Shown one piece after another: positions 1-5,300 of a stretch of 5,300 bases of DNA (the first letter of the stretch is position 1; every line of letters begins with the position of its first letter). Below the pieces are notes generated by a model that saw only the letters and a program-made list of their open reading frames with translations, was not told where the DNA came from and ran no database searches. Made by a program: the position numbers and the translations under genes. Source of the DNA: Chitinophagaceae bacterium (GTDB taxonomy: Bacteria; Bacteroidota; Bacteroidia; Chitinophagales; Chitinophagaceae); assembly GCA_003526435.1 (NCBI GenBank), contig DPWF01000027.1, positions 6,166 to 11,465 of the forward strand. Reading direction: 5' to 3'.

Positions 1-36
1 CGGGCTGGGATTATTTTTTTATGGGTAGGGATAAAA

Positions 37-630
37 CTAGTTTCGTTTAATGCTGCAACCTACAGAACGGCTTTCTCTCACCGAAACCGATTGGCCTTTT
101 ACCAGTTCAGTAATGGCCTCACGTGCATGAACACGTTTTACATTACCGGCATCGTTCGGGTTATCATCAATAGCGCCTTTGTATTGTAATTTTCCATTGG
201 CATCAAACAGAAAAATTTCAGGTGTACGGGTGGCGCCAAAAGCATTGGCTATTTTAGAATCTCTGTCAACAGTATAATAAAAATTGTACCCTTGTTTTTT
301 TGCATATGCTTTCATGTCTTCATAGGAATCATCACTGTCGCGCGTTGCTTCGTTGGAGTTCAGGAGGATGATCCCGATATTGTTTTGTTTGGCATAAGCA
401 GCCAGGTCAAGTGTTCGCTGTTGGTTTTTTATCACGTAAGGACAGGTATTACAGGAAAACATGACCAATACGCCATTCTGCTGTATAGACTCTTTAATAG
501 ATACCTCTTTCCCTGAAATATCTTTCATTTTTACATCACCCATTGGCAGGTCGGAGCCAACGGCCAATGATTGTGCTGTGGCGCATACCATTAAGCCCAG
601 AAATAGTGCCGAAAAAAAGAGTTTTTTCAT
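37..630 (-). CDS. Secreted thioredoxin-fold redoxin (AhpC/TSA-Redoxin type) with CNTC active site
   Basis: Predicted 197-residue periplasmic or otherwise exported thiol-redox protein. The signal peptide is clear: KK, a hydrophobic core, then ATA before Gln20 as a likely cleavage site. The Redoxin domain follows, with VLVMFSCNTCPYV placing a CxxC pair at Cys60 and Cys63 after the first core strand. TRTPEIFLFD carries the cis-Pro at 137 expected opposite the active site, and YKGAIDDNPND is the usual following strand. A third cysteine (Cys192, GCSIKRN) lies six residues from the end; I recall the same ending in related redoxins, suggesting a functional role. I chose the ATG at 630 because it begins the signal peptide; the frame also allows TTG at 657, which only adds MSYSLKHTL in front. 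The gene is separated from the YihY/BrkB gene by about 85 nt containing a hairpin, so it probably has its own promoter. Its substrate is unknown; reductase, isomerase and peroxidase roles are all possible. Confidence 0.9.
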   Translation of the reverse strand: MKKLFFSALFLGLMVCATAQSLAVGSDLPMGDVKMKDISGKEVSIKESIQQNGVLVMFSCNTCPYVIKNQQRTLDLAAYAKQNNIGIILLNSNEATRDSDDSYEDMKAYAKKQGYNFYYTVDRDSKIANAFGATRTPEIFLFDANGKLQYKGAIDDNPNDAGNVKRVHAREAITELVKGQSVSVRESRSVGCSIKRN

Positions 631-654
631 AAGTGTATGTTTTAAAGAATAAGA

Positions 655-686
655 CAAAAGAAAATACTGTCTGGTTTAACCAGCAG
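655..686 (-). terminator. Probable weak Rho-independent terminator after the YihY/BrkB gene
   Basis: On the minus strand CTGCTGG and CCAGACAG can pair (7 bp with one bulged A) around a TTAAA loop, followed by TATTTTCTTTT. The core CTGGTTAAACCAG is a perfect palindrome at 671-683. It lies about 30 nt after the stop of the YihY/BrkB gene and before the redoxin gene, the position expected for the end of the mltG-YihY/BrkB transcript. The U-tract is interrupted, so strength is uncertain. On the plus strand a run of seven T follows the hairpin 4 nt later, but there is no plus-strand gene for it to serve. Confidence 0.45.
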
Positions 687-715
687 GGTGTTTTTTTCAG
701 CAGGTGCAGTAGATA

Positions 716-1678
716 TCAGGCTTCCAGGCTGGCTTCCTTTTGCTTGCGGAGTTCAGCCTCTCTGGTAAGATAGGTAATACTTACATTTAATTCAAAGCCT
801 ATGAGTAAAATTAACGAATTGATATACATCAATAGCATCAGGATTAAAACAGTATCGATTGAACCATAAATACGGTTATAACTGGAGCTGGCAAATAAAC
901 TTACCCAATATGAAAAGGCAAGGGTAGTGGCCATTGTTAAAAAAGTGGCCAGCAGTGAACCGGGAGATACCAGTTTCCAGCGTTTGGTAACAGATGGGGC
1001 GTACTTGTAGGTAAAAGCAATACCATAAAAAACCAGTCCCACAATCACCAGCCAGCGTAAAGTGTTCACCAGGGGTAATGGCTTTTTTGACCGTATGTTA
1101 AAAAGGGTCTTCATCAATCCATACAATTGTTCCTGACCTATCAATACAAGAGAAGAACCAATTACCAGCAGAATAAGAATGGCAGTTAATTGTATAGCTC
1201 TCCAACGTTGGTGAAATAAAAAACCTTTTTGTTCCTGAATAGAGCGATCGAATGTGCGGATAATGCCAATCATGGCGTTTGAGGCATAAAAGATCAACAG
1301 CAGGAAACCAAAAGAAAAGATGCCGACATGTTTTTCTAAAAGATCAACCATAATGTCTCTGATGAAAACATAGGTTTCTGAATTAGGAGTAATGTCTTTG
1401 AATAATTTCAGTATTTGTTTGTCAACATCAAACGAATCAGGGAAATAAGGTATCAGAGAGAACAGGAATAATAAAGCCGCAGGTAAAGCCATGATCAGGT
1501 TGAAAGAGATGGCTGCAGCTCTTTCATTCAATCCCACCTTATTGATCTGTTTAAAAAAGAACACCACCACATCAAATAAGGGCAAGCCCTGAAAGCCGGG
1601 TATGTACAGCTTTTTGCTTTTACGAATAATAAAAGCAATGGGTTTCCAGGAAATAATGATGCGTTGCAGTTTGATCAA
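716..1678 (-). CDS. YihY/BrkB-family polytopic inner-membrane protein, TTG start
   Basis: A 320-residue member of the YihY/virulence factor BrkB family, whose molecular role is not settled; older annotation as RNase BN is not supported. About six membrane helices are visible (roughly residues 57-79, 117-138, 161-181, 208-228, 240-262, 273-297). Family features are the N-terminal KSKKLYIPGFQGLPLFDV block, the RAAAISFNLIMALPAALLF region of helix 1 and the C-terminal YNRIYGSIDTVLILMLLMY followed by IGFELN. A short charged tail ends the protein. The first usable start is TTG at 1678: no in-frame ATG occurs between the upstream stop and codon 64, and starting there would delete the conserved N-terminal block and part of helix 1. 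It begins 7 nt after the mltG stop without a visible Shine-Dalgarno, so it probably shares the mltG transcript. The family call is firm; the exact start is moderately sure. Confidence 0.92.
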   Translation of the reverse strand: MIKLQRIIISWKPIAFIIRKSKKLYIPGFQGLPLFDVVVFFFKQINKVGLNERAAAISFNLIMALPAALLFLFSLIPYFPDSFDVDKQILKLFKDITPNSETYVFIRDIMVDLLEKHVGIFSFGFLLLIFYASNAMIGIIRTFDRSIQEQKGFLFHQRWRAIQLTAILILLVIGSSLVLIGQEQLYGLMKTLFNIRSKKPLPLVNTLRWLVIVGLVFYGIAFTYKYAPSVTKRWKLVSPGSLLATFLTMATTLAFSYWVSLFASSSYNRIYGSIDTVLILMLLMYINSLILLIGFELNVSITYLTREAELRKQKEASLEA

Positions 1679-1685
1679 AATGCTT

Positions 1686-2711
1686 TTATTTTTTATTCGC
1701 CATGTAAATGTCTAATTGACGCTGGTATTCTTTGGCATATTTATCGTGCTCCTCATAACTGGCACTGAAATGATGATAACCACTGAAATCGCTTTTGGCC
1801 ACAAAGAATAAATAATCGGTTACCGGTGCTTCTAATATAATATCGATGGTTTTGGGTGATGGTGTACAGATAGGCCCCGGTGGTAAACCCTTTCTGCGAT
1901 AGGTATTGTAGGGCGACGGATTCAATAAATACTTTTCATAGATACGCGTAATGGTAAAATCCTGCATCGCATATTTGATGGTTGGACATGCCTGCAGTGG
2001 CATATCTTTTTTTAGCCTGTTCAGGTACACACTGGCTATTTTATATTTATCGCTGTCGAAATTGGTTTCTTCTTCTACAATGGAAGCAAGTGTGTACGCG
2101 GCAGTTTTTGAGAGACCTTTTGATTGTGCTTTTGCCAGACGATTATTCTTTTGCCAGAACTGTTCACTGTTCTCTTTCAGCTTGCGCATGATTTTGATGA
2201 GTGGGGTATTCCAGTAAAAAATATAGGTATCGGGTATGATCTGGCTGAACAGGAGTGTAGTATCGGTTCCGAGTTGTTGCAATGAATCATTGGAAGAAAG
2301 GAAGGTCATGGCTGCAGCGGAATCGGTAGAGAACTGTTTGCCGATGAGTTTGGCAAGATCCGATTTTGTACGAAGTTTATTGATCACTAACCTGAGCTCT
2401 GCCTGTTTGCCATTGCGTAACATGCGGGCAATATCAAATGCAGATTGCCCTTTCTTCACCTCATATTTACCCACTTTAATTTTGGGCCATACAGTTGTAA
2501 CTGAGCCAATGAGTTGTAAACCTGTTGTGCCTGAAACAATTTTTTCTTCCTTCAAAACAGTCAATACAGCTTCTTTGCCGGTTTGTCCTTCCCTGATAAT
2601 AAAATAGCGGCTTTTTTCCTCGAAAGCGGTTGCTGATCCAAAGAGAAGCCAGGCTATCAAAGCGCTACCCAGTATTAACAGGAGTAAAAACCAGCCAACA
2701 ATTCGTTTCAT
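1686..2711 (-). CDS. mltG: Endolytic murein transglycosylase MltG (YceG family)
   Basis: MltG cleaves newly made glycan strands in the periplasm, leaving 1,6-anhydro ends, and is thought to help set glycan chain length next to the synthases. The 341-residue product fits the family length. A single N-terminal membrane anchor spans about residues 4-24. A LysM-like subdomain follows (about 35-110, including YFIIREGQTGKEA and KYEVKKGQSAFDIARML). The catalytic domain contains TLASIVEEETNF (207-218); by alignment with the family motif ASIVEKET, Glu213 is the likely catalytic acid. Further family blocks are VYLNRLKKDMPLQACPT (about 228-244), SPYNTYRRKGLPPGPICTPS (about 266-285) and FFVAKSDFSGYHHFS (about 302-316). 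The ATG at 2711 is a clean start; another ATG 5 nt upstream is out of frame and meets a stop at once. A terminator-like hairpin lies directly upstream, and the YihY/BrkB gene starts 7 nt downstream of its stop. Confidence 0.96.
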   Translation of the reverse strand: MKRIVGWFLLLLILGSALIAWLLFGSATAFEEKSRYFIIREGQTGKEAVLTVLKEEKIVSGTTGLQLIGSVTTVWPKIKVGKYEVKKGQSAFDIARMLRNGKQAELRLVINKLRTKSDLAKLIGKQFSTDSAAAMTFLSSNDSLQQLGTDTTLLFSQIIPDTYIFYWNTPLIKIMRKLKENSEQFWQKNNRLAKAQSKGLSKTAAYTLASIVEEETNFDSDKYKIASVYLNRLKKDMPLQACPTIKYAMQDFTITRIYEKYLLNPSPYNTYRRKGLPPGPICTPSPKTIDIILEAPVTDYLFFVAKSDFSGYHHFSASYEEHDKYAKEYQRQLDIYMANKK

Positions 2712-2720
2712 GTCATCAAA

Positions 2721-2759
2721 TTAAATAAAAAACCCTGTCTGTGATACAGGCAGGGTTTT
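2721..2759 (-). terminator. Rho-independent terminator after secG, inside the mltG leader
   Basis: On the minus strand a 13-bp inverted repeat (arms 2747-2759 and 2729-2741) closes a 5-nt loop (2742-2746). The arms are AAAACCCTGCCTG and CAGACAGGGTTTT, with one C/A mismatch. TTTTTTATTT follows at once on the minus strand. This is a textbook intrinsic terminator shape and sits about 19 nt past the secG stop. It ends about 10 nt before the mltG ATG, so it also lies in any leader transcript that reads through. Confidence 0.82.
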
Positions 2760-2778
2760 GGAAAAATGTTTTTTATAC

Positions 2779-3123
2779 TTATTTCTTACCAGTATCGGGC
2801 GTAGCAGTTGTGGTATTAGCCGGTACAGCAGGCGTTGGAGCAGGCTGACTGGTAGTGGTATTTACTTTTTGTAATACTGAATTATCAACGCCGGAACCGC
2901 CTTTCAGGAACAGGCTTGATACCAGTGCCAGTACCGCAATAATGCTGGCAAATATCCAGGTACCTTTTTCCAATACGTCGGTGGTTTGTTTAACACCCAT
3001 GAAATTGTTGCTTAAACCACCCACATTGGCAGAGAGACCACCACCTTTGGGGTTCTGAATCAATACAACAAAACCCAGCGCCACACAGGCTAACACAATC
3101 AGAACAAGAAACAGAATGATCAT
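2779..3123 (-). CDS. secG: Protein translocase subunit SecG
   Basis: Small inner-membrane subunit of the SecYEG channel, which supports SecA-driven export of unfolded proteins. The 114-residue product has the expected layout: a first membrane helix (about residues 2-22), the signature loop VLIQNPKGGGLSANVGG (about 20-36) with FMGVKQTTDVLEKGTW after it, and a second membrane helix (about 56-73). A low-complexity tail of about 35 residues rich in Thr, Pro and Ala follows (TTTSQPAPTPAVPANTTT). Total length is close to that of well-known SecG proteins, so it is intact. The ATG lies one base after the stop of the preceding gene (TAAAATG), pointing to coupled translation. A stem-loop with a U-tract begins about 19 nt after its TAA, making secG the likely last gene of the transcript that includes the activator, lptE and the TPR-tail gene. 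The identification is very secure. Confidence 0.96.
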   Translation of the reverse strand: MIILFLVLIVLACVALGFVVLIQNPKGGGLSANVGGLSNNFMGVKQTTDVLEKGTWIFASIIAVLALVSSLFLKGGSGVDNSVLQKVNTTTSQPAPTPAVPANTTTATPDTGKK

Positions 3124-3124
3124 T

Positions 3125-4009
3125 TTATATACCTTTTAAATGTTGAATCTTGGCCGCAAAATAAGCGGATTTTTCAGGATTTATGAAACTTAATTTAATA
3201 TAGAGCTGGATGGCTTTCTCCGTTTGTCCCTGTTTTTCGAGTACTTCGGCCATGGTTTCGGTGACAACCTCCCTCGATTCATTCGAATTTTCGGCAATCA
3301 GCGCCACCGCCTGTTCCAGATCTGAACCCGTTCCCAGGTCGGAAGTCTGCTGGTTTACATGCTTCATCTCCTTCAGCCAGTCGGTGAATTTGCGCAACTG
3401 GGACGTGAGCTTATCCTGCGGCATGTTGTTCAGGTCAACTTTAATGCCCTGTGAAGCGAAATAATCGATGGTATGCAGGCGTTCGGTCTCAATTTCCAGT
3501 TTATCGCCGGCTTCCACCGGTTTCTTGAAATCGGCCAGTTGCTCAGACAGCAGGCCCGATAATTTGGTATCGGGCAAAGGCAATGTTTCGGTTTCATCCA
3601 GTGCTATTTCTTCCGTATCGTCTACATCGGGTGGATTATCGGGGATTTTCCTCGGATCAATAGAGCGGATGATATCCCGCACATCATCCATCGTTGGAAT
3701 AGCAATCTGCTTCTGAACAGGTTTATCTATTACAGGTGTTTCAGGCATGCCAACAGTGGGAGGGGTAACATCAATTTCAACCAGGTATTGCATCCATAAC
3801 GGATTCGTTATATGCAGGAGCGATTTCCCTATCGATCGCTGATACGCATCAACCTGCCCCATCTGTTTTAACCTCGCTGTATGCAGTATATGCGCAGGGG
3901 AGAAATAAGGATAGGATTTAACCAATGCTTCCAACTGATCAACAGGCACCAGTTCGGCTGATGACTGACCCGTTAAATGCAATAAGGCTTTCTCCCGGAT
4001 GGATTTCAT
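3125..4009 (-). CDS. Uncharacterised protein with C-terminal TPR-like hairpin
   Basis: I do not recognise a characterised function for this 294-residue protein. There is no signal peptide or membrane segment, so it is probably cytoplasmic. Three parts can be seen. Residues about 1-78 are helical with a KSYPYFSPAHILHTARLKQ motif, resembling a half-TPR. Residues about 80-165 are rich in Pro, Asp and Glu and are probably disordered. A conserved-looking block (IDYFASQGIKVDL, then LRKFTDWLKEMK, about 181-217) leads into a TPR-like helix pair at about 250-284 (MAEVLEKQGQTEKAIQLYIKLSFINPEKSAYF), which matches the TPR pattern of small and large hydrophobics ending in NPEK. It follows lptE by 21 nt. 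Its TAA is separated from the secG ATG by a single base, which suggests translational coupling. From memory, similar proteins occur between lptE and secG in other Bacteroidota, but I cannot verify this here. A role as scaffold or adaptor is inference only. Confidence 0.78.
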   Translation of the reverse strand: MKSIREKALLHLTGQSSAELVPVDQLEALVKSYPYFSPAHILHTARLKQMGQVDAYQRSIGKSLLHITNPLWMQYLVEIDVTPPTVGMPETPVIDKPVQKQIAIPTMDDVRDIIRSIDPRKIPDNPPDVDDTEEIALDETETLPLPDTKLSGLLSEQLADFKKPVEAGDKLEIETERLHTIDYFASQGIKVDLNNMPQDKLTSQLRKFTDWLKEMKHVNQQTSDLGTGSDLEQAVALIAENSNESREVVTETMAEVLEKQGQTEKAIQLYIKLSFINPEKSAYFAAKIQHLKGI

Positions 4010-4030
4010 AGCGATAAATGTACTAATTGA

Positions 4031-4558
4031 TTACCAGTTTGAAAAAAGTCGGTTGAATATCTCATCCACCATATTTCTTACCACTTCATCGAGCAACTGG
4101 GCCTCGGCTGTATTGAAGGAAAGATTGGCACTGTAATCAAAACTTCTGCTTACATCAAATTCTTCGGTTACATTATCCAGGTTTTTCCTGAAAACAATAT
4201 GAATGGTAACTGTTAAACGGTTGGTACTGGCCTGTCTGTTACTGATACCTACTGTTTGTGTACCATTATAGGTAGTAATACTGCCGTTGATGACATAATG
4301 TGCATCATCATTGGTGACCCGGGTAAGCTTGGTTTGATTGGTGATCTTCTGTTGCAGCTTGTCGTTCAGCTTTGGACTCAACTGCGGATTGATATACTGT
4401 GCCTTATTATCAATAAAACCCAGTTTAATGGTTTTTACTTTCGGATCAATACTGGCATCATTGAATTTATACGTCACTTTACAGGCCGCAAATACCATGG
4501 TCAGGAACATAAAGATGCCCAGACCGTAAATACCATATGTGCCAATCGTTTTTTTCAT
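4031..4558 (-). CDS. lptE: LptE-family LPS-assembly outer-membrane lipoprotein
   Basis: Predicted 175-residue lipoprotein of the LptE (LptBcE-like) type found in Bacteroidota. In the known family, LptE plugs the LptD barrel and helps insert lipopolysaccharide into the outer leaflet. The N-terminus has a Lys-rich start, a hydrophobic stretch (about residues 9-25) and a lipobox-like FAAC with the lipidated Cys at 26. The mature part opens with CKVTYKFNDASIDP and contains a conserved-looking KTIKLGFIDNKAQYINPQLS segment, then beta-rich sequence and a C-terminal amphipathic helix (LLDEVVRNMVDEIFNRLF). I chose the ATG at 4558 because it gives a normal signal peptide. The frame also allows a TTG at 4576, but that overlaps the end of the upstream activator gene and adds a charged KNNKD leader. 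AAGGA sits just 2 nt before the ATG, too close to be a good ribosome site. It lies between the activator and the TPR-tail gene. Sequence divergence in this family keeps me short of certainty. Confidence 0.82.
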   Translation of the reverse strand: MKKTIGTYGIYGLGIFMFLTMVFAACKVTYKFNDASIDPKVKTIKLGFIDNKAQYINPQLSPKLNDKLQQKITNQTKLTRVTNDDAHYVINGSITTYNGTQTVGISNRQASTNRLTVTIHIVFRKNLDNVTEEFDVSRSFDYSANLSFNTAEAQLLDEVVRNMVDEIFNRLFSNW

Positions 4559-4565
4559 ATCCTTA

Positions 4566-5300
4566 TTATTCTTCAATATCGTATTCTTTCAGTTTGCGGT
4601 ACAATGTTCTTTCGCTGATACCGAGATCGAGTGATGCATCTCTGCGTTTACCCTTGTGTTTCTTCAGTGCTTTCAGGATCAGTTCTTTTTCCTTGTCCAT
4701 GATATTCAGCGATTCTTCCACTTCTTCATGATGGTGAATATCGTCTTCATGCAACAGCACCGGTTGTCCGTTTGCAGGCATAATCTGGTGAGCCGATGAT
4801 ACCTGTGTACTTACAACGGGTTGCAGGTCGCCATTGCCCTGAAAATCCTGTAACAAAGAATCCCTGGTAAAATTAGCCGCCGATCCGGCAAGGGATGGGT
4901 TTTGTAAGATTTCCAGGAACATTTTTTTTAGTTCTGTTACATCTTTTTTCATGTCGAAGAACAGCTTGTACAGGATCTCCCTTTCATTGGCAAACTCTCC
5001 GGAACCATTGGCTGTATGTGCGGCCAATACAGGCATGCGTGAGTATTTAGACTGATCGGGCAGAAACTGACTCAAGGTGGTTGCCGATATCTGGTTGGTT
5101 GGACTCAACACGGATATCTGCTCTGCAATATTCTTCAATTCGCGCACGTTACCCTGCCATGGATGGTTAATTAACAAGGATTTTGCGTCGTCTTCCAGTT
5201 GAACAGGTGTTGTTTTATAGCGTTCTGCAAAATCAACCACAAACTTGCGGAACAGGAGTAACACATCTTCTTTTCTGTCGCGCAGTGAAGGAACGCGGAT
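4566..5300 (-). CDS. Sigma-54-dependent transcriptional activator, C-terminal part (5'-truncated by window edge)
   Basis: This is the last 244 residues of a bacterial enhancer-binding protein that uses an AAA+ ATPase to remodel sigma-54 RNA polymerase. The frame stays open to the window edge, so the start, the Walker motifs and the GAFTGA loop are not visible. Numbering from the first visible codon, residues 1-12 read IRVPSLRDRKED, the usual AAA+ segment after the central domain. HPWQGNVREL at 46-55 is the sensor II motif with its Arg. Residues about 202-244 form a Fis-type helix-turn-helix (RRDASLDLGISERTLYRKLK). The 120-residue stretch between them is much longer than the short linker of NtrC-like proteins. 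It holds a predicted long charged helix (about 97-122) and a His/Glu-rich patch (about 184-196). It ends with GAA GAA TAA, 7 nt before the preferred lptE start, so the two are probably co-transcribed. The family call is firm; the target genes and input signal are unknown. Confidence 0.94.
   Translation of the reverse strand: MRVPSLRDRKEDVLLLFRKFVVDFAERYKTTPVQLEDDAKSLLINHPWQGNVRELKNIAEQISVLSPTNQISATTLSQFLPDQSKYSRMPVLAAHTANGSGEFANEREILYKLFFDMKKDVTELKKMFLEILQNPSLAGSAANFTRDSLLQDFQGNGDLQPVVSTQVSSAHQIMPANGQPVLLHEDDIHHHEEVEESLNIMDKEKELILKALKKHKGKRRDASLDLGISERTLYRKLKEYDIEE

Noticed and set aside
582..586. Lipobox around Cys16 of the redoxin signal peptide
   Set aside because: The residue before the Cys is Val (LMVC), whereas lipoproteins need Gly, Ala or Ser there. 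A standard signal-peptidase I site (ATA before Gln20) fits better.
292..652. Plus-strand open frames opposite the redoxin gene
   Set aside because: They lie antisense to a gene with clear domain motifs, have no recognisable domain, and overlap each other. They are shadows of the minus-strand gene.
631..670. Bacteroidota-type promoter before the redoxin gene
   Set aside because: TATTTTCT and TTTTG occur on the minus strand, but no pair of -33 TTTG and -7 TAnnTTTG with proper spacing is present, so no promoter could be placed.
1678..1700. Possible programmed frameshift fusing MltG to the YihY/BrkB protein at the A-rich run
   Set aside because: It would need a +1 shift at AAA TAA. Both proteins are complete members of unrelated families, and an ordinary TTG start explains the arrangement.
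1951..2607. Plus-strand open frames opposite mltG, up to 123 residues
   Set aside because: They are antisense to a fully conserved MltG coding sequence; their composition is Cys/Ser/Leu-rich as expected for a complementary frame, with no family signature.
3210..3716. Plus-strand open frames opposite the TPR-tail gene
   Set aside because: Ser-rich antisense translations of an acidic coding region, with no start context or domain support.
4126..4136. TGGCAC resembling the -24 half of a sigma-54 promoter (also near 1760)
   Set aside because: Both are inside coding sequence, on the plus strand where there are no genes, and lack the TTGC half at the right spacing.

Overview
The window looks like chromosomal DNA from a Bacteroidota bacterium, most likely of the Chitinophagaceae type. 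The reasons are the protein styles (a SecG with the NPKGGGL signature, an MltG with LQACPT, a small LptE lipoprotein, a secreted redoxin ending in GCSIK), the near absence of Shine-Dalgarno sequences, A/T-rich leaders and moderate GC content. The genus is inferred from protein character only. All seven genes lie on the minus strand, so transcription runs from position 5300 down to position 1. I see no mobile element, CRISPR array, tRNA, rRNA or plus-strand gene.

In transcription order, the right half (5300-2779) is a tightly packed block. It starts with the C-terminal part of a sigma-54-dependent activator, cut by the window edge. Then come an LptE-type outer-membrane lipoprotein (7 nt later), an uncharacterised protein with a C-terminal TPR-like hairpin (21 nt later), and secG (1 nt later). 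A strong stem-loop with a U-tract follows secG, so this block probably forms one transcript concerned with the cell envelope: LPS delivery to the outer membrane, protein export through SecYEG, and a regulator.

The middle (2711-716) holds mltG, a membrane-anchored lytic transglycosylase that trims nascent peptidoglycan. Seven nt later comes a YihY/BrkB-family polytopic membrane protein that appears to start at TTG. The secG hairpin ends only about 10 nt before the mltG start, so how mltG is transcribed is not obvious. A second, weaker hairpin follows the YihY/BrkB gene.

The left end (630-37) carries a secreted thioredoxin-fold protein with a CNTC active site and a third cysteine close to its C-terminus. 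Bases 1-36 show no recognisable feature.

Overall this is core envelope housekeeping, not an accessory island. I found no convincing new system. The points most worth a second look are the unusual architecture of the sigma-54 activator, the uncharacterised protein between LptE and SecG, the terminator-like hairpin in the mltG leader, and the TTG start of the YihY/BrkB gene.
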